Part shown: positions 22,552 to 30,117 of the stretch, in pieces | Layout of the letters: the number at the start of each line of letters is the position of its first letter | Position numbering within the stretch: the stretch's first letter is position 1 | DNA from: Dactylosporangium aurantiacum | Lineage (GTDB): Bacteria; Actinomycetota; Actinomycetes; Mycobacteriales; Micromonosporaceae | Length of the DNA stretch: 30,117 nucleotides | Direction of reading: 5' to 3' | Assembly: GCF_000716715.1 (NCBI RefSeq) | Contig: NZ_JNYJ01000070.1 | Span: 1-30,117 of the forward strand | Position numbers and translations under genes: made by a program | The notes under the pieces: model-generated | Database searches by the model: none | The model's input: the letters and a program-made list of their open reading frames with translations, nothing else | What the model was told of the DNA's origin: nothing

Positions 22552-25500
22552 GCCGTCGGCTCCTCGCTCCGCCGCACCTCGACGGTGATCGGCTCGGTGT
22601 AGTGCAGTTCGCCGGCGTGTGCGATCCGGCACAGCGCCCACCACCGGCCAGGACCGTGCCCGGCCGGGACCCGCACCGGCAGCCGCAGCCGGGCGGCGCC
22701 GGACAGGTCCACCAGCGCCGACGGCGCCGGGAACAGGTCCCACGTGTGCCACGGGCTGATGAGCTGCACCTCGACGGTGACCGGCCCGGCCGCGTCGGTG
22801 CCGAGGTCGAGTGTCACCTCGGCCTCCTGGCCCGGTCGCAGCCGCAGCACCCGGTCCTGCGGGTCGCTCCAGGCGGCGGTCACGGTCTCCGGGCCGGCGG
22901 CGTCGACGAGGAGCCGGGCGATGTCCTCGACGCCGTGCTCGGTGCGGGCCCGCAGCCAGTACACCCCGGATCTCGGGGCGTCCGGCGGCCGGACGGTGAC
23001 CTCCTGGCGGGTGTGACCGCCCGGCGGCAGGTCGTAGGGGAACGCCGTGGGCTCGGCGTGCCAGCCCGGCGGCGCCACCAGCTCGACGGCGCCCACCGCC
23101 CGGTCCTGGGTGAGGTCCGAGGACACGGTCGCGGTCACCGTGACCGGCCCGGTCACGGCGCAGACCAGCGGGTCGAGGTGCACCGTCACCGGCAGGTTGC
23201 CGGTCGGTGCGGGTCCGCTGTTGTGCAGCCAGTACTTCGCGTACGCGGGTGCCGCCGGTTCGACGGCGGCGGCGATCGGGCCGACCCGGACGGCGGTCTG
23301 CGCGATGTCGGCGCCGCCGAGGGACAGCAGCACCGCGCCGTCCCGCACGGGCAGCGTTTCGCCAGGGGCCTCCAGGAGGTTGGTGGCCGTGGCGCCGGTC
23401 GCCGGCGTCCACAGCCGCAGCCGCACGTCCGTGGGGCACCCGGCGGCCTCGTACAGCCGGACCGTGACGCTGTCCACCGTGGTGGCGGCGGCACCCGACG
23501 CGAGCGGGTTGCCGGTCGGCTTGAGCGCCGTCACGACCACGTCGCCGCCGCCGTCGGAGTCCACCGTCAGGTAACTGCCGGCGGCGGTCGACGTCCCGGC
23601 GGCGACGCGGGCGTGCAGCGGGTGGTTGACCTCGTGGCCGTGCCGGACCAGGCCGGTGGCGCGCCAGTCGCCGGCGCCGGCGACGAGCGCCGCGTCGAAC
23701 GTGTGCGTCCAGTGCTGCTGCTGGAAGGTCGAGCCGTCGGGGGCGGTGCGCTGCGGCGGGTCGATCCAGACCCCGGACGGCCAGCCGGTGCAGGAGCGCA
23801 GCAGCGACAGGTGCAGGGCGCCGGTGGTGTCGACCGCGAAGCCGGGCACGCCCCGGTTGACCAGCGCCACGGTCCGGTCGTCGAGGTCAGGGTCGGGCAT
23901 GCCGGTCATCGGCTGCGTCACCGGTACCACCCCGGTGGCCAGGTCGGCGCACATCGTCCGGACGTCGTCGAGCACGACGAGCACGGGCAGGTCCAGCACG
24001 CCGGTCAGGTCGGCGTTGGGCAGCCACACGCCGGTCAGCGCCTTCGCCGCGGGCACCAGCACCCGGGCCCGGCCGTCCACGGCGAGCTGCCGGTCGACCT
24101 CGTCGGCGTAGCCGGGGCCGCCGGCGGCGAGGACCGCGGCGGTGAACGAGGTCCGGCCGACGCTGATGCGCAGGTCGGGCAGGTTCGAGTCGACGGCGAG
24201 CCGGCCGTACCGGGCCCCGTCCGGCCGGGACGTGGTCGCCGTGACGCCGCGGCGTACCAGCGCGACGGCGAGGTCGCGCGCCGCCGTCCGGTCGGCGTCC
24301 TCGGCGACGATCTCGGCGACGCCGAACGCTCGGGTGTGCCGGCGGACGCCGTCGAGGTCGTGGACGTCGATGCGGGCGGTGTTGGAGACCGCGAACCAGT
24401 GCTGCGCCGGGTTGTCCAGCGTCCATGGTGCCTGCTCGGTGTCGACGTCGATGAGGCCGAACCCGCGGCCGACGACGGCGTTGCCGACCTCGCTGACGGG
24501 CAGCCCGCCCGGGACGTCGGTGGGCCAGCGCAGCCGGACGAGGTGGTCGGCGCCGGTGAAGTCGTCGACGCGGGTGGTCAGCTCGAGCCGGTCACTGCCG
24601 TGCCAGAGCGTCAGGGTCTGGGTATGGCGCAGCGGGCCGGTCGCGCCGTTGACGATGATCCGCTCGCCGAGCGGGCCGCGCTCGACCCGGACGCTGTCTG
24701 CGCGGCGGTGGGCGGAGGCGTGCGCGGCGGGGCCCTTCGGCAGCAGGTGCCACGGGCCCTCGTGGAAGCGCGGGTGGGCGGCGTACTCGTCGTAGACCAG
24801 CAGCTCGTTGCCGACCCGGCCGGGCGGCAGGAGTTCCCGGCCGGTACCCAGGTCGACGAGGCTGGCCACGCAGCCGCCGCGGGCCGGGTCGACGATCACC
24901 CGGTACGCGTCGTTCTCGATGATCGGCGGGCCGCTCACCTCGGTCCAGCCCTCGGCCGGTCCGCCGGCGTCGAGCGGCCAGGCCCGGTAGCCCAGCGGGG
25001 GGACGTCGGTGGCGCGGAACACGACGTCGGCGGCGGCGACGGTACCGTCGGCATGCCGCTGGACGTGTTCCAGCTGCACCGGCCCGTCGCCGACGCGGAC
25101 GCCGGCGGTGCCCGGCTCGGGGAACTCGACCCGGACCCGCACGATGTCGGTGCGTGGCCACGCCGAAGGGTTGAACACGACCACGTGCCGGCCCGGCCCG
25201 TCGCCGTCCTGCGGGCCGAGCCGGCGCAGTGCCCCGTCGAGCACCGTCGTGGCCAGGTCGTACGCCTCCCGCCAGCCGGTGAGCAGGTCCAGGTACACCT
25301 GGTCGGATTCGCTGCCGGTGATGGCGTCGTGGTGCGCGCCGTACACCAGCTGCCGCCACGCCTTGTCGACTGCGGCGTGTGGGAACCCGGCGCCCTGGGT
25401 CGCGGCGGCGACGGTGGCGAAGAGCTCGGCGTCGACGAGGGTCGCCTCGATGTGCCGCTGCGCCTGCTTGGTGTCGATGAACGACACGTCCTTGCCGGTG

Positions 25501-26690
25501 TAGACGGGGTTCATGTCGCGGGTCTGCGGCGACGGGGTGAAGCCGGGTTCGGCGCGGACCGCGGCGAAGAACTCCTTCGGTAGTCCGACGACGAAGCGCG
25601 GCGAGACGTACCGGGCGTTCCAGTCCCGGTGGATGTCGGTGACCCACTTCGCCGGTGGTGTGTAGTCGGTGCCGACGGGCAGCAGGATGTTGCGGGTCGC
25701 GGCGACCTTCTTCAGCAGCAGGAACAGCTCGTACACGCTGCGCTCGGCACCGGCGAGCGTCGGCTGGGCGTCGATGTGCCAGCCGGCGGAGTAGTGCGCG
25801 GGCATGTAGTGGGTCAGCACGCCCCGCCCGGACGGTGAGATCCACTCGAACTCGGCGCTGAACTGCATCGCCGACGGGTCACCCCACCCGTCGCGGGGCT
25901 CGTACGTCCACAGCATCGGACCCCACTGGTGGAACGGGCCGCGCGCCCACGACGAGGAGTCCAGGCCCGCGTCGGCGACCAGGCCGGGGAACTGCGGGTC
26001 GTGGCCGAACACGTCGAGCTGCCATGCGGTGCGCGGGTCGCCGCCGATGACGTCGCGCTGGAAGCCGATGCCGTGCACCAGGTTGCGGATGGTGGACTCC
26101 GCGGAGGTGAGGTTGGTGTTCGGTTCGTTGTAGGTGCCGCCCATCAGCTCCAGCCGGCCGTCGGCGAGCAGGATGCGCAGGTATTCGCGGTCCTCCGGGT
26201 GGCTGTCCCAGTACGGCTTGAGGTAGTCCAGTTCGGCGAGCACGAACTTGTAGTCCGGGTCCCGCCGCGCCGTCTCCAGGTGCAGCCGTACCAGGTCGAA
26301 GCCCGGGTGCTGGAACGCGGCCCGGAACTCGGTGCCCAGGCGGCCCGTGCGGTCCCACGTCGCCGTGTAGGCCGCCTGGGTGTTCCACCAGACCGGGTCG
26401 TAGTGGAAGTGCGGCACCATCCACACCGTCCAGCCGGGCTCGGCCACGACGAGCGTGGCGGCGAAGGGCTCGCCGCCGTCGGCGGTCACCTCGATCGGCA
26501 CGGCGGTGCCCGGTGCGGCGGTGCACGTGACACCCACCTCCGCCAGGGGTCCGCTGTGCACCTGCGCCGAGCCCGACACGCCGTCGCCGGTGATGTCGAG
26601 CCGGCCCGGCCAGCCGTCCACCTCGACGCTGACAACCTGCAGCGGGCCGGCGACGAACAGTTCGGTGCCGGTGACGGCGAGGATGCGCAT
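22548..26690 (-). CDS. Large GH38 alpha-mannosidase with C-terminal NEW3-type domain
   Basis: 1380 residues from ATG 26690, with GAAAGGG upstream. A beta-rich N-terminal region (1-88) precedes the GH38 catalytic domain: PHFHYDPVWW (zinc ligands H96, D98), WQLDVFGHD (nucleophile and zinc ligand D226), and YGAHHDAITGSESD (H453/H454, D455). Middle and C-terminal beta-sandwich domains follow (about 500-1130), then an NEW3/NPCBM-associated domain (about 1170-1270; VTVTATVSSDLTQDRAVGAVELVAPPGWHAEP) and a last beta domain. It should hydrolyse alpha-mannosides. No signal peptide is seen, so it probably acts on imported oligosaccharides. It is coupled to a small gene downstream. Upstream lies the stub of a sugar-permease gene, so its usual importer is missing here, and I find no TANNNT promoter in the short upstream gap. 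Confidence 0.93.
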   Translation of the reverse strand: MRILAVTGTELFVAGPLQVVSVEVDGWPGRLDITGDGVSGSAQVHSGPLAEVGVTCTAAPGTAVPIEVTADGGEPFAATLVVAEPGWTVWMVPHFHYDPVWWNTQAAYTATWDRTGRLGTEFRAAFQHPGFDLVRLHLETARRDPDYKFVLAELDYLKPYWDSHPEDREYLRILLADGRLELMGGTYNEPNTNLTSAESTIRNLVHGIGFQRDVIGGDPRTAWQLDVFGHDPQFPGLVADAGLDSSSWARGPFHQWGPMLWTYEPRDGWGDPSAMQFSAEFEWISPSGRGVLTHYMPAHYSAGWHIDAQPTLAGAERSVYELFLLLKKVAATRNILLPVGTDYTPPAKWVTDIHRDWNARYVSPRFVVGLPKEFFAAVRAEPGFTPSPQTRDMNPVYTGKDVSFIDTKQAQRHIEATLVDAELFATVAAATQGAGFPHAAVDKAWRQLVYGAHHDAITGSESDQVYLDLLTGWREAYDLATTVLDGALRRLGPQDGDGPGRHVVVFNPSAWPRTDIVRVRVEFPEPGTAGVRVGDGPVQLEHVQRHADGTVAAADVVFRATDVPPLGYRAWPLDAGGPAEGWTEVSGPPIIENDAYRVIVDPARGGCVASLVDLGTGRELLPPGRVGNELLVYDEYAAHPRFHEGPWHLLPKGPAAHASAHRRADSVRVERGPLGERIIVNGATGPLRHTQTLTLWHGSDRLELTTRVDDFTGADHLVRLRWPTDVPGGLPVSEVGNAVVGRGFGLIDVDTEQAPWTLDNPAQHWFAVSNTARIDVHDLDGVRRHTRAFGVAEIVAEDADRTAARDLAVALVRRGVTATTSRPDGARYGRLAVDSNLPDLRISVGRTSFTAAVLAAGGPGYADEVDRQLAVDGRARVLVPAAKALTGVWLPNADLTGVLDLPVLVVLDDVRTMCADLATGVVPVTQPMTGMPDPDLDDRTVALVNRGVPGFAVDTTGALHLSLLRSCTGWPSGVWIDPPQRTAPDGSTFQQQHWTHTFDAALVAGAGDWRATGLVRHGHEVNHPLHARVAAGTSTAAGSYLTVDSDGGGDVVVTALKPTGNPLASGAAATTVDSVTVRLYEAAGCPTDVRLRLWTPATGATATNLLEAPGETLPVRDGAVLLSLGGADIAQTAVRVGPIAAAVEPAAPAYAKYWLHNSGPAPTGNLPVTVHLDPLVCAVTGPVTVTATVSSDLTQDRAVGAVELVAPPGWHAEPTAFPYDLPPGGHTRQEVTVRPPDAPRSGVYWLRARTEHGVEDIARLLVDAAGPETVTAAWSDPQDRVLRLRPGQEAEVTLDLGTDAAGPVTVEVQLISPWHTWDLFPAPSALVDLSGAARLRLPVRVPAGHGPGRWWALCRIAHAGELHYTEPITVEVRRSEEPTA

Positions 26691-26705
26691 GTGCCGGGAA
26701 CCCTT

Positions 26706-26845
26706 TCAGCCTTGCACCGCGCCGGCGAGGCGGAACGCCCCACCGAGCACTTGGACAGTGCGGAGTAGACCAGGACCACCGGCGTCGTGTACAGGATGGA
26801 GATCGCCGCGGGCCGGCTCGCGATCTGCCTGCGCGTCGGCGGCGT
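26706..26845 (-). pseudogene. C-terminal stub of a MalG-type sugar ABC permease, frameshifted
   Basis: The minus strand reads RRQIASRPAAISILYTTPVVLVYSA in one frame and, within a few bases (near 26755), continues in another frame as QVLGGAFRLAGAVQG and a stop at 26706. Together this is the last helix and the conserved GAxxxAGAVKG-type end of a CUT1 permease of the MalG kind. The stop is followed directly by the ribosome-binding site of the mannosidase gene, the order expected of an intact transporter-hydrolase operon. The rest of the permease is absent: within about 60 bp upstream lies the promoter of the divergent kinase. It is a relic of a deletion plus a frameshift, or of an assembly error. 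Confidence 0.7.
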
Positions 26846-26894
26846 GCAACTGGTGACGCCGCGACGACAGGTACCCGAGGCAGCACCGCCGGAC

Positions 26895-26900
26895 TAGGAT
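26895..26900 (+). promoter_or_regulatory. -10 element of a leaderless kinase promoter
   Basis: TAGGAT fits TANNNT and ends 6 nt before GTG 26907. There is no ribosome-binding site, so a leaderless transcript is likely. Confidence 0.5.
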
Positions 26901-26906
26901 TGGTCG

Positions 26907-28748
26907 GTGTATGCCGGTTCTCTGTCCCGGCTGGTGCGACCGACACCCCCGACCCGTAGGTCGGGCATCGCGGTCGCCGCCTTGCTGATCCTGGTCGAGA
27001 CCCTGCTGGTGTATTCGCTCCGGCCGGTCATGGCACCCTACTTCCCGGGCATGATCTACATCGTCGGCGTGCTGGTCACCTCGATGGTGTGGGGCATGTG
27101 GCTCGGGCTGGCCACCTCGGTGGTCAGTACGCTGGCGTTCGTCTTCTTCCACGCTCCGCCCGTCGAGAGTTTCGCCGCCACGGACATCCGGCAGGTCGTC
27201 GTGCTGGCGGTCCTGCTCGTTGTCGCGGTGGCCACGAGTGCGGTGGCGGACCTGGCCCGGTCGCGCGCCGCCCAGGCCGAGGAGTCCGATCTCACCGCTG
27301 AGATGGCCCGGCTGCTGCTGTACGCCGACAACGTTCCCGCCGTGCTGCCCACCGTCGCACGGTCCATCGCGCGGTCCCTCCAGCTGCCCGACGCCGTGAT
27401 CCACCTCGCGGCCGTCCCCGGTGACCACCGGCACGTGGCGTTTCCCCTGCACGCCGAGGCCGGCCGGCTCGGGACCCTGGTGGTGCCCGCCGGGTTGCCC
27501 GAGTTGACGGCGCGTCGGCTGCGGGAATACGTCGTGCCGACATTGACGTCGCTGCTGCACGCCTGCCAGGAGCGTACGGCGGTGCTGGACTCGCTGGAAA
27601 CGAGCCGGGAGCGGCTGCGCCAGCTCGCCGCCGAGCAGGCCGCGTTGGGGCGGGTGGCGAAGCTCGTGGCCCGTGGCAGCCCTCCACCCGACGTCTTCCA
27701 CGCGATCACCACGGAGCTGCACGCGCTGCTGGGTGAATACAGCACGTGGCTGTGTCGCTACGAACCCGACGGCACGGTCTGCATTGTCTCAACCAACCTC
27801 ACCGGCAAGATCACCGACGGGATCAGCATGTCGATCGAGGGCGAGAACGTTCTGGTCAAGGTGCGGGACACGGGGCGCGCCGCCAGAGTGGACAGCTTCG
27901 AGGGCGCGGCCGGCCCTATGGCCGCACGAGCCCGCGAGGTGGGCATCCGCGCTGTGGTCGGGGTGCCGATCATGGTCAACGGGCGGCTTTGGGGCGTGGC
28001 AGGTGTGGCGTGGGCCCGACCCGAGCCGCTGCCGCCGGGCACCGAGACGCGCGTAGCGAAGTTCACCGACCTCGCCGCCATCGCCATCGCCAACGCCGAC
28101 AACCAGGCTCAGCTCGCCGCGTCCCGGGCCCGGCTCGTCGCCGCCGCGGACCAGGCCCGCCAGCGCATCGAGCGCAACCTGCACGACGGCGCGATGCAGC
28201 ACTTCCTCGCCGTTGCGATGCAGCTCGGTGCCGCGCAGGCCCTCCTGCCGGCTGAGCCGAAGGAGGCCGAGGCGGAACTCTCGCGCGCCCGGTGCGGTCT
28301 GAACAGCGCGATGGACGACCTGCGCGAGATCTCACGGGGCATCCATCCAACGCTGCTTGCCTCAAGCGGGTTGCCAACCGCGCTCAAGGCGCTCGCCCGC
28401 AGATCCCCGGTGCTGGTCGACCTCGACCTCCACACCGGTCAGCGCATGCCTCCAGTGGTTGAGACGGCCGCGTACTACATCGTTTCCGAGGCGCTGACCA
28501 ACGCGGCCAAGCACGCCCACGCCACAGTCGTGCACGTGCAGGTGACCACCCGGAACGACGTCCTGCACCTGGCGATCCACGACGACGGCATCGGAGGTGC
28601 CGACCCACGCCGTGGCACCGGCCTCACCGGCCTCCGGGACCGCGTCGAGGCGCTCGGCGGACACCTCACCGTCACCAGCCCCACCGGCGGCGGCACCCGG
28701 CTGTCGGCCACCATCCCGACCACACCCGTCCCCCTGCACTCCTCCTGA
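26907..28748 (+). CDS. Membrane histidine kinase, NarL type, with DUF4118 and GAF domains (orphan)
   Basis: 613 residues from GTG 26907. Residues 20-115 form a DUF4118-like membrane block of about four short helices (IAVAALLILVETLLVYSLRPVMAPYFPG, IYIVGVLVTSMVWGMWLGLATSVVSTLAFVFF, VVVLAVLLVVAVATSAVADLARSR), as in KdpD. A helical linker and a GAF domain (about 255-395) follow. The HisKA_3 helix RQRIERNLHDGAMQHFLAVAMQL carries phospho-acceptor H426. The HATPase has N, G1 and G2 boxes (VSEALTNAAKHAHA, HDDGIGGADPRRGTGLTGLRDRVEALGG, GGGTRLSATIP). It senses a cytoplasmic or membrane signal and should phosphorylate a LuxR-type regulator, but none is encoded on either side in this window. Confidence 0.92.
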   Translation: MYAGSLSRLVRPTPPTRRSGIAVAALLILVETLLVYSLRPVMAPYFPGMIYIVGVLVTSMVWGMWLGLATSVVSTLAFVFFHAPPVESFAATDIRQVVVLAVLLVVAVATSAVADLARSRAAQAEESDLTAEMARLLLYADNVPAVLPTVARSIARSLQLPDAVIHLAAVPGDHRHVAFPLHAEAGRLGTLVVPAGLPELTARRLREYVVPTLTSLLHACQERTAVLDSLETSRERLRQLAAEQAALGRVAKLVARGSPPPDVFHAITTELHALLGEYSTWLCRYEPDGTVCIVSTNLTGKITDGISMSIEGENVLVKVRDTGRAARVDSFEGAAGPMAARAREVGIRAVVGVPIMVNGRLWGVAGVAWARPEPLPPGTETRVAKFTDLAAIAIANADNQAQLAASRARLVAAADQARQRIERNLHDGAMQHFLAVAMQLGAAQALLPAEPKEAEAELSRARCGLNSAMDDLREISRGIHPTLLASSGLPTALKALARRSPVLVDLDLHTGQRMPPVVETAAYYIVSEALTNAAKHAHATVVHVQVTTRNDVLHLAIHDDGIGGADPRRGTGLTGLRDRVEALGGHLTVTSPTGGGTRLSATIPTTPVPLHSS

Positions 28749-29209
28749 GTCGGCGGACCCCGGCGGTCCCGGATGAGCCGTGTCGACGCCCACGTGGACT
28801 CCGTGGCGCCGCGGCGTTCACCGAACCCGCCACCGCCATCTGAGAATCGAACGGCACCCGCCCGAAACGCGCCCTCCATCGGCGAACGCAACCGCGCTCT
28901 TGGCAGCGGGAGACAGGCGCCCGTGAATGTCATCGTTTACCTGTACGCCGTCAGGTGACGCAACGAAAATGGCTGCGCCCGCGACCGGCGCGGCGAAAGT
29001 GTTACGTGCGGTACTGCCGCGCAGTCGCGTGCGATGACATGAGACTTCCATTCCTGATCGTTTCCTCCACGCTGCTCGATGGAGTTTCGGAATTCATTGT
29101 CTTCGCGTGACGGCCGTGACAACATCGGCGCGCACGAATCCCCCGTACGGCATCGCCCGGCGTCGCACCGCGACGTCCGGTGTGCCGTGTCCGTGGAAGG
29201 AACCGCACG
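28749..29209. other. 461-bp intergenic region with no convincing gene
   Basis: Short open frames here on both strands lack coding character or known motifs. After the kinase stop, GGACC-CCGGC-GGTCC (28756-28770) may form a weak terminator hairpin. The stretch 29041-29110 is noticeably more AT-rich and probably carries the esterase promoter, but I find no clear TANNNT with a -35. GGAAGGAA (29195-29202) is the esterase ribosome-binding site. Confidence 0.5.
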
Positions 29210-30117
29210 ATGTCCAGACGTAGAGGTTCGCTCGTCGCGGTGGTCGCGGCGGCGCTCGTCGTGGTCGCGGCCGGGTGGCAGGCCAGCGGCCGCGACGCGA
29301 CCGCGCAGGCGAGTACCAGCGGCACGCTGGCCGCCACCGCCGGATGCGGCAAGGCACCGGCCCTCACCAGCGGCACCCGCTCCATCTCCAGCGGCGGCCA
29401 GAACCGGTCGTACATCCTCCGAGTCCCCGACAACTACGACAACAGTCATCCGTACCGGCTGGTCTTCGGACTGCACTGGCTGAACGGCTCCGCCAACGCC
29501 GTCGCCTCGGCCGGCTACTACGGACTGCAGCCGTTGTCGAACAACAGCACCATCTTCGTCGCACCCCAGGGCATCGACGCCGGCTGGGCCAACACCGGCG
29601 GCCGGGACCTGACGTTCGTCGACGACCTGACCAACCTCATCGAGAACGGCCTGTGCGTGGACACCACCCAGGTGTTCGCGATGGGCTGGAGCTACGGCGG
29701 CGCGATGAGCTACGCGCTCGCCTGCGCCAGACCGACCGTCTTCCGCGCGGTCGCCGTACTGTCCGGCGCGAACCTCAGCGGATGCAACGGCGGCACACTG
29801 CCCGTCGCCTACCTGGGCATCCACGGCACGCACGACAGCGTCCTCAACATCTCCAACGGACGGTCCCTACGCGACACGTTCGTCAGGAACAACGGATGCA
29901 CCCCGCAGAACCCGCCCGAACCGGCACTGAACAGCCTCACCCACATCGCCACGAACTACACCGGCTGCCGCGCCGGATACCCGGTGCGCTGGATCGCGTT
30001 CGACGGCGACCACACCCCCAGCCCCGTGGACGGCTCCACCAGCCCCAACGACTCCCGAACCTGGACCTCCGGGGAAGCCTGGCGCTTCTTCACACAGTTC
30101 GAGAACACCACCCCACC
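29210..30117 (+). CDS. Secreted CE1-type esterase (feruloyl esterase / PHB-depolymerase-like), 3' end outside the window
   Basis: 302 codons from ATG 29210 (GGAAGGAA 7 nt upstream), open at the window edge. A signal peptide covers about residues 1-33 (RRRGSLVAVVAAALVVVAAGWQASG, cut near ATAQA). The catalytic alpha/beta domain has RSYILRVPDNYDNSHPYRLVFGLHWLNGSA (oxyanion region), VAPQGIDAGWANTGGRDLTFVDDL, nucleophile S161 in GWSYGGAMSYALAC, the likely acid in GIHGTHDSVLNI, and the His in FDGDHTPSP. Cysteines at CGK, GLC, ACA, GCN, GCT and GCR suggest disulfides. These are marks of fungal-type FaeB/Axe1 and actinomycete LpqC-like esterases that release ferulic or acetyl groups from xylan. A carbohydrate-binding module may follow beyond the window. 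Confidence 0.85.
   Translation, partial: MSRRRGSLVAVVAAALVVVAAGWQASGRDATAQASTSGTLAATAGCGKAPALTSGTRSISSGGQNRSYILRVPDNYDNSHPYRLVFGLHWLNGSANAVASAGYYGLQPLSNNSTIFVAPQGIDAGWANTGGRDLTFVDDLTNLIENGLCVDTTQVFAMGWSYGGAMSYALACARPTVFRAVAVLSGANLSGCNGGTLPVAYLGIHGTHDSVLNISNGRSLRDTFVRNNGCTPQNPPEPALNSLTHIATNYTGCRAGYPVRWIAFDGDHTPSPVDGSTSPNDSRTWTSGEAWRFFTQFENTTP

Noticed and set aside
22602..25583. Plus-strand open frame of about 990 codons inside the GH38 gene
   Set aside because: Shadow frame of the mannosidase; low-complexity composition.
28927..29040. 9-bp inverted repeat ATGTCATCG / CGATGACAT about 96 bp apart
   Set aside because: A match of this length in a 460-bp region is within chance, and no other feature goes with it.
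28773..29051. Short open frames on both strands in the kinase-esterase gap
   Set aside because: No ribosome-binding site, no motif, arginine- and proline-rich composition.

Overview
The window is very GC-rich with strong third-position GC bias. It reads as the chromosome of a filamentous actinomycete, most likely of the family Micromonosporaceae. That assignment is inferred from gene content: a secreted GH5-CBM2 cellulase, secreted lectins, a large SARP/ATPase regulator, a MutA/MutB mutase with an actinobacterial-type epimerase, and TANNNT-type promoters with several leaderless starts. I see no rRNA, tRNA, CRISPR array, integrase or intact transposon.

Layout. 1-2901: methylmalonyl-CoA metabolism, with mutA and the start of mutB on the minus strand and the epimerase divergent; mutB carries an apparent out-of-frame internal deletion. 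2915-4676: two tandem exported lectin-like proteins (ricin-type beta-trefoil, then a Tat-exported PLL-like beta-propeller) behind a G-quadruplex-like promoter. 4775-8763: a hemerythrin-like protein divergent from a 1076-residue SARP/AAA regulator, with a 9-bp direct repeat at 11-bp spacing between them. 8801-12297: a PadR regulator plus a two-component ABC exporter, translationally coupled. 12391-13261: an exported NodB polysaccharide deacetylase. 13320-14314: a MarR regulator and a divergent four-helix membrane protein (DUF6069-like), sharing two palindromic operators. 14354-15971: remnants of a P-loop/beta-propeller protein and an MFS drug exporter whose promoter is embedded in twin TetR-type palindromes. 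16173-17774: exported GH5-CBM2 endoglucanase.

17798-21976 is the most interesting block. A TetR regulator diverges from three enzymes: a 6-oxocamphor-hydrolase-like crotonase, an RdmC-like alpha/beta hydrolase and a class A FAD monooxygenase. Two nearly identical 24-bp operators in opposite orientation lie between the regulator and the enzymes. It looks like a self-contained, ligand-induced pathway for oxidising and cleaving a cyclic ketone, polyketide or terpenoid; I do not recognise it as a described system.

21925-26690 holds a GH38 alpha-mannosidase coupled to a SurA-N-like small protein. Just upstream is the frameshifted C-terminal stub of a MalG-type sugar permease, so a transporter that probably once accompanied the mannosidase has been lost here. 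26907-28748 is an orphan NarL-type histidine kinase, and 29210 to the window end is the start of a secreted CE1-type esterase.

Three separate scars (mutB, the P-loop protein, malG) suggest either gene decay or base-level assembly errors; read mapping would tell which.
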